A stretch of 64,000 nucleotides of DNA from Flavobacteriaceae bacterium CRH (GTDB lineage Bacteria > Bacteroidota > Bacteroidia > Flavobacteriales > Flavobacteriaceae). Location of the stretch: contig LMAJ01000004.1 of assembly GCA_001507425.1 (NCBI GenBank), forward strand, positions 124,001 through 188,000. The letters are read 5' to 3'. Both the position numbers and the translations under genes were made by a program. The notes below the pieces were generated by a model. That model searched no databases. It saw only the letters and a program-made list of their open reading frames with translations, and had not been told where the DNA came from. Shown in pieces: positions 1 to 9,286 of this stretch (position 1 is its first letter; each line of letters opens with the position of its first letter).

Positions 1-4
1 TGAA

Positions 5-307
5 ATGAAAAACTCATACCGATTGCTTTTAGTGATGGATGGCTTTTATTCTAATACATTGAATACTACAATGACAATTTCAGCAGTTTTGAATGATGGA
101 ACAGCTATCCAGGCTAAAAAAATTATCGAAGACGATGGTTTTTTTGATGGTGCCTGTACATTGAAAATTAAAGATCCGCAAGGTCTTTTAAAGGTTAATA
201 TCGTTAAAGTAATTGTTCATGCCGATAAAGATGTAGTTTATACTATATCAGATCAGAATAAAGCGATTTTTAAGAAGAACTTAAATGCAATTTTAATCGC
301 TAAATAA
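5..307 (+). CDS. hypothetical protein, possibly cut at its 5' end by the window edge
   Basis: This 100-residue reading frame starts at the first ATG in the window. The frame is still open to the window edge, so the real start may lie upstream. The N-terminus (MKNSYRLLLVMDGF) is mildly hydrophobic but is not a clear signal peptide, and I recognise no domain. The protein is small and beta-rich, with alternating hydrophobic residues. It ends at a strong hairpin terminator shared with the convergent sugar permease gene. Function unknown. Confidence 0.55.
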   Translation: MKNSYRLLLVMDGFYSNTLNTTMTISAVLNDGTAIQAKKIIEDDGFFDGACTLKIKDPQGLLKVNIVKVIVHADKDVVYTISDQNKAIFKKNLNAILIAK

Positions 308-324
308 AACTTAAACTTCAATAA

Positions 325-367
325 AAAAATCCCAAATTCCAATTTTAGATTGGAATTTGGGATTTTT
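325..367. terminator. bidirectional intrinsic terminator
   Basis: A perfect 18-bp inverted repeat (325-342 and 350-367) encloses a 7-nt loop, with A-rich sequence on the left and T-rich sequence on the right. It lies between two convergent genes, so it can end transcription from both sides. Confidence 0.85.
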
Positions 368-388
368 ATTTTTTATTTTTATTCAGTT

Positions 389-1825
389 TTAGTGACCTCC
401 TGAAAGTTTTTTGTCGAAATTAATTCCTTGTTTTCTAAGGATTCCGCTAACACTCCATGCGTAAAATGCAAGGTAAGCAAAACATAAAATTCCAACAATA
501 TAACTCGCTTGAATACCAATAAATTCAGATACAAAACCTTGTAGCCAGCTAATAACACCACCACCCATAATCATCATGATTAAGAAGCTACTACCCTGAC
601 TTGTGTTTTTTCCTAATCCGCTTACAGCCAATGTAAAGATACATGGCCAAAGTGTACTACAGAATAAACCAACACTTGTAAAAGCGTAAACGCTTACCAT
701 ACCACTAGTTGTGATTCCGATAGTTAAAGCGATAATTCCTAATACAGAAAATATAAGTAACATTCTGGCAGGATTTCCTTTACTTGCGATATCAGCAGCA
801 ATAAGTACCAAAATAATTAATCCGTAGATGTAGAAAGGAGTTAAATCATGTTTTGCAATTGCATTTACAGCTAAGAAAACTCCAAAAGCTAAATAAGGTG
901 CAACGAAACGTAATATTTGTTGTAAACTCGCTTTGTCTGTAAAAGCTTCGATAGCTCCTGTCCAGCGTCCGATCATTAAACTTGCCCAATATAAAGAGAT
1001 ATAAGGCGCAACTTCCTGAGTCAAAAATCCAAGTTTACTTTCCATATAGGCAGGTAAATTACTTGCTGTAGAAACTTCAACCCCAACGTAAAGGAAAATA
1101 GCGATCATTCCCATTACTAATTGTGGATATTGTAATGCAGATTTTTTTGCAGTTGATCCGTCGTGAATAATTTCTTCTTCAATTAATGCAGGTTTGTCCG
1201 GCAGCGAAGAGAATTTTAATAAAATAGCAACTAATAAAAAGGCTAATCCTAATATTAAATAAGGGATTTTTACACTTTCGATACTTAAAGTAGAAGAACC
1301 TGTACTAGATCCAAAAATCGCAAAACTCACAATAAGCGGCCCGATTGTAGTTCCTAAATTGTTGATTCCTCCCGCTAAAGTTAAACGTTGAGATCCTGTT
1401 GTAATTGGTCCAAGAGCAATTGCCAATGGGTTAGCAACAGTTTGTTGCAATGAAAATCCTAACGCTACTATAAATAATCCGGATAACATTAAAGGAAATG
1501 ATCCTGTATTTGCTGCAGGATAAAATAATAGTGTTCCAAGTGCAGAAATAAGCAAACCTAATGAAAGACCATTTTTATATCCTATTTTGTTCACTAAATC
1601 TTCTTTGATTAAAACGGAAATTCCCATATAAATCAACGATCCTACTGTATAAGCGATATAAAAAGCTAAAGATACTAATTGACTTTCTCCTTGAGATAAA
1701 TTAAAGGCTGTTTTAAAAACAGGAATTAAAATATCGTTACTGGCAGCAACAAATCCCCAAAAGAAGAATACTACGACTAGAGGAATAAACTGCCCCCATT
1801 TAGTTTGAACATTTTCTGAACTCAT
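389..1825 (-). CDS. nagP: FHS/MFS family sugar permease, probable N-acetylglucosamine transporter (NagP-like)
   Basis: This 478-residue polytopic membrane protein has about 12 hydrophobic segments. Its first helix carries the motif FFFWGFVAASNDILIP, typical of the fucose-hexose-hexosamine (FHS) branch of the major facilitator superfamily. A conserved glycine-rich segment around residue 100 and the GGGVISWLQG segment near residue 420 also fit. It lies downstream of and on the same strand as the kinase/regulator pair, at the edge of a chitin locus, so uptake of GlcNAc or chitobiose across the inner membrane is the likely role. That substrate is inferred from context; homologues also carry glucose, galactose or fucose. 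The 180-bp gap to the regulator gene suggests its own promoter, and it holds a half-site like those upstream of the two susC genes. Confidence 0.85.
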   Translation of the reverse strand: MSSENVQTKWGQFIPLVVVFFFWGFVAASNDILIPVFKTAFNLSQGESQLVSLAFYIAYTVGSLIYMGISVLIKEDLVNKIGYKNGLSLGLLISALGTLLFYPAANTGSFPLMLSGLFIVALGFSLQQTVANPLAIALGPITTGSQRLTLAGGINNLGTTIGPLIVSFAIFGSSTGSSTLSIESVKIPYLILGLAFLLVAILLKFSSLPDKPALIEEEIIHDGSTAKKSALQYPQLVMGMIAIFLYVGVEVSTASNLPAYMESKLGFLTQEVAPYISLYWASLMIGRWTGAIEAFTDKASLQQILRFVAPYLAFGVFLAVNAIAKHDLTPFYIYGLIILVLIAADIASKGNPARMLLIFSVLGIIALTIGITTSGMVSVYAFTSVGLFCSTLWPCIFTLAVSGLGKNTSQGSSFLIMMIMGGGVISWLQGFVSEFIGIQASYIVGILCFAYLAFYAWSVSGILRKQGINFDKKLSGGH

Positions 1826-1930
1826 AATTTTAATAAGTTAATTTTTAATTTTTTTATTGTTTTTTGAAGACCGTAAATATATTTCTTAACTATAGTAAAA
1901 AAAAATTAAAAGGCAAAAATAATGTTAAAA

Positions 1931-1943
1931 TTAAACCAACAGC
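1931..1943 (-). promoter_or_regulatory. possible single regulator half-site upstream of the permease gene
   Basis: Read on the minus strand this is GCTGTTGGTTTAA. It matches 11 of 13 bases of the copy at 9191-9203 in the second susC promoter. It lies 106 bp upstream of the permease start. A good second copy 21 bp away is not visible, so this is a weak site found only by comparison. Confidence 0.35.
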
Positions 1944-2005
1944 ATCATTTTTTCAACAATGTGTTAATTTTTACCTAGTTAGAAAATGAAAAATGGAAAT
2001 GTATT

Positions 2006-2707
2006 TTATTCAAGAATTTTGTTTTTTACGTCTTTACTGTAATTTCTACCAATAGGAATGGTGTAAGATTGTATTTGAATTCGGTTTCCTTCTATAGATT
2101 TGACTTTATTGAGAGCAATTACGTACGATTTATGAATTCTAAGAAAACGATCGGCAGGTAATTCTTCAGATAAAGAAGTTAAAGATTTGTGTGTAATATA
2201 GGTTTTATCAGGCGTCACAACTTTAATATATTCTTTCATGCCTTCAACAAATAAGATTTCTTCGATATTAATTTTCATCATTTTTTTGTCGACTTTGATG
2301 AAAATATGAGAATCACCTTTGGTATTTTCTACCTTAATGTTGTTTTTTAAATTGTATTCGGTTGTGATTTTGTTAATGCATTTTATAAATCTAGGAAGCG
2401 GAATAGGTTTTACTAAATAATCTAATACATCAAGATCATAACTTTCGGCCGCAAACTCTCTAAAAGCTGTGGTAATAATGACTTTGGTTTTATTTTCGAT
2501 TAAACTAATCAATTCAAATCCGGTCATCATAGGCATATTGATGTCTAAAAAGACAGCATCAACATGCGTACTGTTTATAAAATCAAGTGCTTCCAGAGAA
2601 TTATTGAACGTACCAATAACTTCAAAATCTGAAAAATTGTTGAAATAATTTTGCAAGACTTTGATAGCTAAAGGCTCATCATCAATCAATACGCATTTAA
2701 TTTTCAT
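2006..2707 (-). CDS. LytTR-family response regulator of the chitin locus
   Basis: This 233-residue protein has an N-terminal receiver domain: acidic pair DD at 9-10, phospho-acceptor D55 in FLDINMP, switch TT near 78 and lysine in LVKPI near 102. A C-terminal LytTR DNA-binding domain follows (about 130-233, with IHKSYVIALNKV). LytTR proteins bind paired direct repeats about two helical turns apart. It overlaps the upstream kinase gene by 11 bp, so the two are translationally coupled. It faces away from the first susC gene. Control of the chitin genes is inferred from location and from the 21-bp-spaced repeats in both susC promoters. Confidence 0.92.
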   Translation of the reverse strand: MKIKCVLIDDEPLAIKVLQNYFNNFSDFEVIGTFNNSLEALDFINSTHVDAVFLDINMPMMTGFELISLIENKTKVIITTAFREFAAESYDLDVLDYLVKPIPLPRFIKCINKITTEYNLKNNIKVENTKGDSHIFIKVDKKMMKINIEEILFVEGMKEYIKVVTPDKTYITHKSLTSLSEELPADRFLRIHKSYVIALNKVKSIEGNRIQIQSYTIPIGRNYSKDVKNKILE

Positions 2708-3749
2708 TATGAATTGGTATTTGCAAACGGATTATATAGTAATTTAATTTAGTTTTGTGTTTTAGGCTGAAATTGGTTTTATAGATTAACTTCAATCTCT
2801 TTTTGGTATTTACTAAGCCAATGCCGCTTTTTGGATTAAGACTTTGTGAAATTACAAAATTATTTAGGATTTCAAAATCTAACAATTTATTATCAATAAC
2901 CTTACAATTTATTTTAATTTTTAAATTAGAATTGTTTAAGCCTCCATGTTTAAAAGCATTTTCGACCAATGAAATGAAAATTAACGGAGGAACAACAACA
3001 TCTTCAATATCAGACTCAATGTTAACGGTAACTTCTACATTTTCAAACCGTAATTTTTCAATTTCGATGTAATTCTGAATATAATCTATTTCTTTTATCA
3101 GAGGTACAAATTTGGTTCCTTTTACATCATAAAGAACATATTCCATCAAATTCGATAATTTAATAATTACGTCCGGAACTTTATTCGAAGATTCTAGTGA
3201 TAACGCGTAAAGATTGTTTAAGGTATTGAAGAAAAAATGCGGCTGAATTTGATTTTCGAGATATTTCAATTTGATTTTAAACTGGTTTTCTCTTAACGAT
3301 CTGTTTCTCTCGCGTTCACGCAACCAGGTTAAAGTAAGATAAACCGACGAAGCCATTGCTAAAACGTAAAGTTCACCAATACAAACAGCTACAATATGAT
3401 TAATTTCAAATGGATGATATTCACGATTTGCTTCCGGCCAAATATTTTCAGAAATAATATAATAAGTAAGTGCCGTTTTTAATAAATAAATTCCAAACAA
3501 ACTCAACAGCAAAGCAAATGTATATTGAATATACTTCTGCTTTAAAACAAATTTCGGGACAAGAACAAAAAGATTGAAATATACTAACGGAATGTGTAAC
3601 GAAAATTCAATCAGATTCGATTTGAAAGAATACGGATAATCATTAAAATAAGCTCCCCATCGTAAAAAATTAAGAGTAAAATAGCCTCCCCAAAACCAAA
3701 TATGATTTTGAAGTTTTATGTCAAATTTTAATTTTTGAATTTCGTTCAA
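2697..3749 (-). CDS. LytS/YehU-type sensor histidine kinase
   Basis: This 350-residue membrane kinase has about four transmembrane segments in its first 145 residues and almost no periplasmic loop. A His_kinase domain follows: H171 in NQIQPHFFFNTLNNL, N-box N264 in VENAFKHGG and a glycine box GIGLVNTKKRL at about 309-319. This is the layout of intramembrane-sensing LytS-family kinases that pair with LytTR regulators. It is the first gene of the kinase-regulator operon and is divergent from the first susC gene. The signal is unknown; a sugar or cell-envelope cue would fit the chitin context, but that is inference. Confidence 0.92.
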   Translation of the reverse strand: MNEIQKLKFDIKLQNHIWFWGGYFTLNFLRWGAYFNDYPYSFKSNLIEFSLHIPLVYFNLFVLVPKFVLKQKYIQYTFALLLSLFGIYLLKTALTYYIISENIWPEANREYHPFEINHIVAVCIGELYVLAMASSVYLTLTWLRERERNRSLRENQFKIKLKYLENQIQPHFFFNTLNNLYALSLESSNKVPDVIIKLSNLMEYVLYDVKGTKFVPLIKEIDYIQNYIEIEKLRFENVEVTVNIESDIEDVVVPPLIFISLVENAFKHGGLNNSNLKIKINCKVIDNKLLDFEILNNFVISQSLNPKSGIGLVNTKKRLKLIYKTNFSLKHKTKLNYYIIRLQIPIHNEN

Positions 3750-3889
3750 TTTTAAATAATGGGGTTTTAGTGCTATTTATGGCTTAACATAAATATTCTG
3801 CAACTTTAAACAATTACTTGGTAAAACGCAATTCTTTTGAATAAAATTTTGAAAAAAAAGCAATATGATATTTTATTTTTCAGAAAGAA

Positions 3890-3906
3890 CGTTTTCGTAA
3901 AACGTA
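3890..3906. promoter_or_regulatory. palindromic operator-like element upstream of the first susC
   Basis: ACGTTTTCGTAAAACGT has 7-bp arms around a 3-base centre. The same 17 bases, with one change at the last position, occur at 9157-9173 upstream of the second susC. A separate half, GTAAAACGCA, lies at 3821-3830. The element sits between the divergent kinase and susC genes and could serve either one. The protein that binds it is unknown. Confidence 0.6.
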
Positions 3907-3922
3907 ATGTTGATTATTTCAA

Positions 3923-3956
3923 GTCGTTTGTTTAAGCATTTAAGTTGTTTGTTTAA
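3923..3956 (+). promoter_or_regulatory. paired direct repeats, candidate LytTR binding site
   Basis: GTCGTTTGTTTAA (3923-3935) and GTTGTTTGTTTAA (3944-3956) differ at one base and begin exactly 21 bp apart, two helical turns. LytTR regulators are known to bind direct repeats with this geometry. The same arrangement recurs at 9191-9224. The pair ends 64 bp before the preferred susC start, a position suited to activation. Confidence 0.65.
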
Positions 3957-4020
3957 AATATTTTATTTATGATAATTTTAACAATAGATTTATCGCTTAA
4001 CCAACAAAACCATGATTAAA

Positions 4021-7000
4021 ATGAAAAAAATTATGTTGATTTTTATTGTTTTTTTTATAGCGCAACTCACATTTGCTCAAGTAAAAACAATAAAAGGTTT
4101 AGTAAGCGATCAAAATGGGTTGCCACTGCCGGGCGTAACTGTTCTTATTCAGGGAACGGCAAATGCAACACAAACAGATTATGACGGAAAATATGCGATT
4201 GACGCAACTAAAGGAAATGTTTTGGTGTTTTCATACATTGGTATTAAAACCAAAACAATACTAGTTTCAGATGAAGTTCAAATAAATGTGACATTATCTG
4301 AAGATGCGCAAAATTTAAGTGAAGTTGTTGTGACTGCATTGGGTATCAAGAGACAAAAGAAAGAATTGGGATATGCCGTTCAGGATGTTAAAGGCGACCA
4401 ATTAAGTAAAGTAATTACAACCAATGTAGCATCTGCACTTTCAGGTAAAATTGCGGGTGTTGATGTTTCTGTTCCGGCTACAGGTGCCGGCGGAAGTACA
4501 AGAGTTATTATTAGAGGGATTTCGAGTATAGGCGAGAATAATCAACCGCTTTATATTGTAGATGGAGTGCCTATTGATAATACAGGTTTGTCTAATGACA
4601 GTGCAGCATCGAGCAAATGGTTTGATGGGAGAGATAACGGAGACGGAATTTCTAGTATAAATCCAAATAATATTGAAAGCCTGACTGTTTTAAAAGGGGC
4701 AGCGGCATCTGCTTTATATGGTTCCAGAGCGTTAAACGGTGTAATTTTAATTACAACTAAAAAAGGAAGTAAAGGAAAATTACAGGTAGAATTAACCAGC
4801 GGTGTTAGTTTTGACAGAGTAAATGCCAGATACGAAGATTTTCAAAGCGACTATGGTACCGGTTCTCATGGAATTTTACCGGATCCGTCAAAAGCACCTA
4901 ATGAATTATATGGATATACGACAAGTGCGTGGGGACCTAAATTCTCAGAAACAGTAGGGCAAGAGGTTAAAATATTTGATGGTTCGATGAAACCTTATGC
5001 TAAAGTTGATAATAATATTCAGGGGTTTTTCAAGACCGGATTTACAACGACTAATGGAATTTCGGTTTCTGGCGGAGGTGAGAATGCCTATGTTCGTTTT
5101 GGATTTAATAATCTGAAAAATGATGATGTTGTTCCGGGATCTGGTTTAGAAAGAAACGATGCAAGTTTGAATGCAACTTTAAAATCAGAAAAATTTACTT
5201 TGGATGCCAACGTAAATTACATGGTTGAAAATACAGAAAACAGACCCGGTTTGGGAGATTCGCCAAATAATGTTGGTTATTCTTTAAGCGGTCTGGCGCC
5301 AAATATTGATCAGGCGTGGTTAAAAAATTACGGAAATCCGGATACAGGAGAAATTTATAAATGGAATAGTAATATCTATCAATTGAATCCTTATTTTACG
5401 GTAGATGCAAACCACAACTCATCAAAGAAAAATCGTTTTATGGGCAATGTTACCGGAACGTATAAACTTGATAAATGGGTTGGATTAACTTTTAGAACAG
5501 GTTTAGATACTTATGTTTTTGGTTATAAAGATTTTATGGCGGCTGGAAGTACCTGGCCGGGAAGAGATACCGGTTATCTTGGATTGAATGATATTACGGT
5601 ATCTGAAATGAATACGGACATCATCGCTACTTTTACCGATATTAAATTGGCTACTGATTTTACCTTTTCAGGAATTTTAGGAACAAGCAGAAGAGATTTT
5701 AGAAGACAGGAAAATTCTAGTTCAGGAACCAATATTATTGAGCCGGGAACAGAATATATTAGTAATTTTTCTACTCACACCATAAATGCACCTTCAGAAA
5801 CTAAAACAAGAACAAATTCTGTTTACGGTTCTGCAAAGTTTGATTATAAAGGCTATTTATATGCCGAATTTACAGGAAGAAATGACTGGTTTAGTGTTAT
5901 AACCAAAGATGCTTTCTATCCGGCAGCTTCTTTAGGATTTATATTCTCAGATGCCTTTGGTATTCAGAGTGATAGTTTTTCTTATGGTAAATTTAGAGCA
6001 TCCTGGGCAAAAGTTTCGAATGCACCGGGAGCTTATAAAAATTCATTAAATTACACTACGTATTCTTCTTACGACGGGCAAAGTGTGGTGAACATCAAAA
6101 ATACATCGGCACCAAATGCTAACTTGACTTTTCAGTCAAAAACGGGAATTGAGTTTGGATTAGAAACGTCATTCTTTAAAAACAGATTAAAAGCAGATAT
6201 TACCTTTTATCGCGAAGATACTGCAGATCAAACGCTTGATTTGGCATCTTCGGCAACATCAGGATACGAATTTTTGTCTGTAAATGCCGGAGAATTGCGT
6301 AACGAAGGTATTGAGATATTTTTATCGGGCACGCCAATTAAAACAAAGAATTTTGAATGGGGAATTGATTTGAACTTTTCTAAGAATAAAAACTCAATTC
6401 TATCCTTACATCCGGATATTAATACATACACAATTTCTGAAGCGCGTTGGGCAGGAGCAGCAATTGTGGCACAGGTTGGCGGGCAATACGGAACTATTAT
6501 TGGAAAAGATTTTCAAAAAACACCATCTGGCGAAATGATTGTAAGTGCAAAGGGACTTCCTTTATACACAGATTCTAAAGTTGTTCTGGGAAAAGGTCTT
6601 CCGGATTGGGCAGCAGGTTTAACCAATAGATTTTCTTATAAAGGGATCACGCTTCAATTTTTACTGGACATGAAGTTTGGTATGGATGTATATTCTATGA
6701 CAAACTCTGTAGCCGCAGAAAAAGGATTATTGAATGTTACAACAGATGGAAGAGATGCTTATAATGCAGCAAGAGCAGCGGCATCTGCCAATAACCCGGC
6801 TTTTGATCCTGCAACCTGGGTTCCTACAGGAGGTTATGTAGTAAATGGGGTTGTAAATACCGGAACAGCCGAAAATCCAAAATATGTAAAAAATACAACT
6901 CCGGTAGATCCTCAGGCTTATTGGACCAGCGTTGCTCAAAATACACCAGCACCCTTTATTTATGATGCTTCATATGTTAAATTAAGAGAGGTAAGTTTAG

Positions 7001-7209
7001 GTTATACGATACCCAAAAGTGTTTTTAACGGTGCGAAAATAAGCTCCATTTATATTTCTGCATTTGCACGTAATCTATTGACTTTTAATAAAGATTTGCC
7101 AAACATAGATCCCGAGTCAATGTATACTTCAGGAAACGGACAAGGTTTTGAGTATGGTTCATTGCCATCAAGAAAATCGTATGGTTTTAATATTAAAGTG
7201 ACATTCTAA
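4021..7209 (+). CDS. SusC/RagA-family TonB-dependent outer membrane transporter (first pair)
   Basis: This 1062-residue protein imports large glycans across the outer membrane with its SusD partner. It has a signal peptide (MKKIMLIFIVFFIAQLTFAQ), a carboxypeptidase-regulatory-like domain at about 25-110, then the SusC hallmark VVVTALGIKRQKKELGYA, a plug domain to about 240 and a beta-barrel ending in an aromatic residue. An upstream in-frame ATG at 4012 would add MIK. I chose 4021 because it aligns with the start of the paralogue at 9287. Only 11 bp separate it from the susD-like gene. Chito-oligosaccharide uptake is inferred from the locus. Confidence 0.93.
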   Translation: MKKIMLIFIVFFIAQLTFAQVKTIKGLVSDQNGLPLPGVTVLIQGTANATQTDYDGKYAIDATKGNVLVFSYIGIKTKTILVSDEVQINVTLSEDAQNLSEVVVTALGIKRQKKELGYAVQDVKGDQLSKVITTNVASALSGKIAGVDVSVPATGAGGSTRVIIRGISSIGENNQPLYIVDGVPIDNTGLSNDSAASSKWFDGRDNGDGISSINPNNIESLTVLKGAAASALYGSRALNGVILITTKKGSKGKLQVELTSGVSFDRVNARYEDFQSDYGTGSHGILPDPSKAPNELYGYTTSAWGPKFSETVGQEVKIFDGSMKPYAKVDNNIQGFFKTGFTTTNGISVSGGGENAYVRFGFNNLKNDDVVPGSGLERNDASLNATLKSEKFTLDANVNYMVENTENRPGLGDSPNNVGYSLSGLAPNIDQAWLKNYGNPDTGEIYKWNSNIYQLNPYFTVDANHNSSKKNRFMGNVTGTYKLDKWVGLTFRTGLDTYVFGYKDFMAAGSTWPGRDTGYLGLNDITVSEMNTDIIATFTDIKLATDFTFSGILGTSRRDFRRQENSSSGTNIIEPGTEYISNFSTHTINAPSETKTRTNSVYGSAKFDYKGYLYAEFTGRNDWFSVITKDAFYPAASLGFIFSDAFGIQSDSFSYGKFRASWAKVSNAPGAYKNSLNYTTYSSYDGQSVVNIKNTSAPNANLTFQSKTGIEFGLETSFFKNRLKADITFYREDTADQTLDLASSATSGYEFLSVNAGELRNEGIEIFLSGTPIKTKNFEWGIDLNFSKNKNSILSLHPDINTYTISEARWAGAAIVAQVGGQYGTIIGKDFQKTPSGEMIVSAKGLPLYTDSKVVLGKGLPDWAAGLTNRFSYKGITLQFLLDMKFGMDVYSMTNSVAAEKGLLNVTTDGRDAYNAARAAASANNPAFDPATWVPTGGYVVNGVVNTGTAENPKYVKNTTPVDPQAYWTSVAQNTPAPFIYDASYVKLREVSLGYTIPKSVFNGAKISSIYISAFARNLLTFNKDLPNIDPESMYTSGNGQGFEYGSLPSRKSYGFNIKVTF

Positions 7210-7220
7210 AAAAGTAAATT

Positions 7221-8741
7221 ATGAAAATTAAACATATAATAGCCACACTTGCAGTACTCACACTTGTTGGCTGTACAGAAAATTTTGATGAACTGATAAA
7301 AGATCCGGTAGCGTTATCTCCAAACCCGGCAGGTCAGCTTACATTTACCCAATTGTGTATGTCGGGAGATGGATATTATCAACATAGAACTAATCTTATA
7401 TATTCCGGAGGATTTGTGCAGCATTATTCAGGTTCGTGGGCGGTAACAGAATATGGCGGTAAATTCAAGAAAAATGATGAATACGCGACAGCTTTATGGC
7501 GAAATGCCTATGCCAACGAAATAAAAAGTATTGTCGATATTCTTGAAAAAACCAGTGCAGATCCTGCGGCTGCAAATATGAATGCCGTGGCTAAAATTAT
7601 GAGAGTAATGATTGCACAGCGTTTAACGGATATTTATGGTGATGTACCTTACTCACAAGCTGGGTTAGGTTTTTCTCAGGGAATTGTAACTCCAAAATAT
7701 GATAAACAAGAAGATATTTATGCTTCTTTTTTCAAGGAGTTACAAGAAGCTTATGTTCAGTTAAGTGCCGGAGGAGGCAGTGTAAAAGGAGATTTGTTTT
7801 ATAACGGAGATATTTCAAAATGGAAAAAATTAGCCAATACCATGCGTTTGCGCCTGGCCATGAGAATTTCTGAAGTAAGCCCTGCAGAAGCTGAAAAACA
7901 AGCAAAAGCAGCGCTGCAAAATGGCGTTTTTGAAAGCAATGACGACAACTGTATTATGCATCATTTGGATTTTCCATTTAATGATAACCCTGCCACGCTT
8001 GATTTTAGAGGAAACGGATTGTCGTATGGTTTTATTTCTGATGAGCATGGTGATCATTTTAGTTCTTTATTAATAGATTATTTAAAAGATAATGGAGATC
8101 CCAGATTACCAATGATTGCAACGCCAAAAACGAGCAGTAGTATTGTGTACTGGTCGCCGTTGCAGCCAGGTGAAACATTATACGAAGGCGTAAAGCCGGG
8201 AGTTTTTAGATGGGAACTTCCCGGAGGATCAAATTCAGCCTCAGGAATTCAGCCTTATTTAAAACTAAGAACAACGCCTTTTTTACATGTTAGTTATTCA
8301 GAATCGCAATTGTTATTAGCAGAAGCTGCCTTTAGAGGCTGGGTTTCTGGCTCTGCGGCAGATTATTATAAAAAAGGAGTCGAAGCAGGTATAAAACAAT
8401 TAGAAATTTATGGAGCTACGGCTGCAACTCAAACAGATATTGATACTTATGTAAATGCTCATCCTTTAACGGCAGGAACAGAAAAAGAACAAATTGGTAC
8501 ACAAATTTGGGTTACTTATTTGTTTAATAGTATCGAAGCATATTCAAACTGGAGAAGAACAGGATATCCTCATTTGGTACCTATAACAAGCCCGGAATCT
8601 CAAACTGGCGGTGTGGTACCTACGCGTTTATATTATCCGAATGATGAAATGCAGAAAAATGAGAAAAACTATTTAGAAGCTATATCAAGAATGGGAGGAA
8701 AAAATGATTGGACAAGTAAAGTTTGGTGGGATGTAAACTAA
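7221..8741 (+). CDS. SusD-like outer membrane lipoprotein (first pair)
   Basis: This 506-residue surface glycan-binding lipoprotein has a lipobox ending in C18 (LTLVGC) and the usual acidic export stretch after it (TENFDE). The family's helical repeat pattern is visible: RVMIAQRLTDIYGDVPYSQ near 130 and KLANTMRLRLAMRISEV near 205. It belongs to the SusD-like 2 branch (end of chain KVWWDVN). It would cap the barrel of the preceding SusC protein. It follows that gene by 11 bp and is followed by a strong terminator, so the pair forms its own transcription unit. Binding of chitin oligosaccharides is inferred. Confidence 0.92.
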   Translation: MKIKHIIATLAVLTLVGCTENFDELIKDPVALSPNPAGQLTFTQLCMSGDGYYQHRTNLIYSGGFVQHYSGSWAVTEYGGKFKKNDEYATALWRNAYANEIKSIVDILEKTSADPAAANMNAVAKIMRVMIAQRLTDIYGDVPYSQAGLGFSQGIVTPKYDKQEDIYASFFKELQEAYVQLSAGGGSVKGDLFYNGDISKWKKLANTMRLRLAMRISEVSPAEAEKQAKAALQNGVFESNDDNCIMHHLDFPFNDNPATLDFRGNGLSYGFISDEHGDHFSSLLIDYLKDNGDPRLPMIATPKTSSSIVYWSPLQPGETLYEGVKPGVFRWELPGGSNSASGIQPYLKLRTTPFLHVSYSESQLLLAEAAFRGWVSGSAADYYKKGVEAGIKQLEIYGATAATQTDIDTYVNAHPLTAGTEKEQIGTQIWVTYLFNSIEAYSNWRRTGYPHLVPITSPESQTGGVVPTRLYYPNDEMQKNEKNYLEAISRMGGKNDWTSKVWWDVN

Positions 8742-8758
8742 AATTCAAACATTAATTT

Positions 8759-8826
8759 ATGCTCAATAAGGCATTGTTTTCATTCTAATTAAAAATTAGG
8801 ATAGAAAATTTAGTCTTATTGAGCAT
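8759..8826 (+). terminator. intrinsic terminator after the first susCD pair
   Basis: ATGCTCAATAAG (8759-8770) pairs perfectly with CTTATTGAGCAT (8815-8826), and a T-tract follows. A small inner hairpin (CTAATT...AATTAG) lies in the loop. Confidence 0.8.
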
Positions 8827-9156
8827 TTTTTTTTTAATTAAAAAATTGTAAAGGCTCTTTTAATTCTTTATTAGATATAATTCCCCAAAAATACGCACGC
8901 TTAAAATTGAAAAAATCAGGTTTGCGTGAAAATTAAAATCTTTAAAAACAAAAAAAACAGATTTTAAACTAAGATCATCTTGAAATACTTTTTTTGTTTT
9001 AATTAACACTATTTCAGGTCCTTAAGTGGACTTCTTTAAAAGAATATAATATCTTGAGTTTTTTTTATTTTAACTGATAATGTTTTAATGATTTAGCTTA
9101 TTTGTTAAATAAAATATTGGTAAAAGCGCAAAACCCTTAAATATTTTAACTGGAAA

Positions 9157-9173
9157 ACGTTTTCGTAAAACGC
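9157..9173. promoter_or_regulatory. palindromic operator-like element upstream of the second susC
   Basis: ACGTTTTCGTAAAACGC matches the element at 3890-3906 in 16 of 17 bases. Its distance to the first direct repeat is 34 bp here and 33 bp there, so the two-part layout is conserved and not a chance match. Confidence 0.6.
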
Positions 9174-9190
9174 ATTATTGAATGATTTAT

Positions 9191-9224
9191 GTCGTTGGTT
9201 TAAAAAACAAGGCTGTTTGTATAA
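9191..9224 (+). promoter_or_regulatory. paired direct repeats, second candidate LytTR site
   Basis: GTCGTTGGTTTAA (9191-9203) and GCTGTTTGTATAA (9212-9224) begin 21 bp apart, as at 3923-3956. The surrounding sequence has diverged, so conservation of spacing and core bases points to function. The pair ends 62 bp before the susC start, almost the same distance as at the first pair. Confidence 0.62.
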
Positions 9225-9286
9225 ATTATTTTTTTTAACAATCCCTTAAGAATAAATTTACGTCATAACTAACAAAATAAATAAAC

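Larger units (their letters stand above)
8836..9286 (+). promoter_or_regulatory. 450-bp intergenic control region upstream of the second susC
   Basis: No gene is seen here. The right half carries the palindrome and paired repeats listed separately. Further left is a short palindrome, TTCTTTAAAAGAA, near 9033. The rest is AT-rich without recognisable features. The region gives the second susCD pair an independent promoter. Confidence 0.6.
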
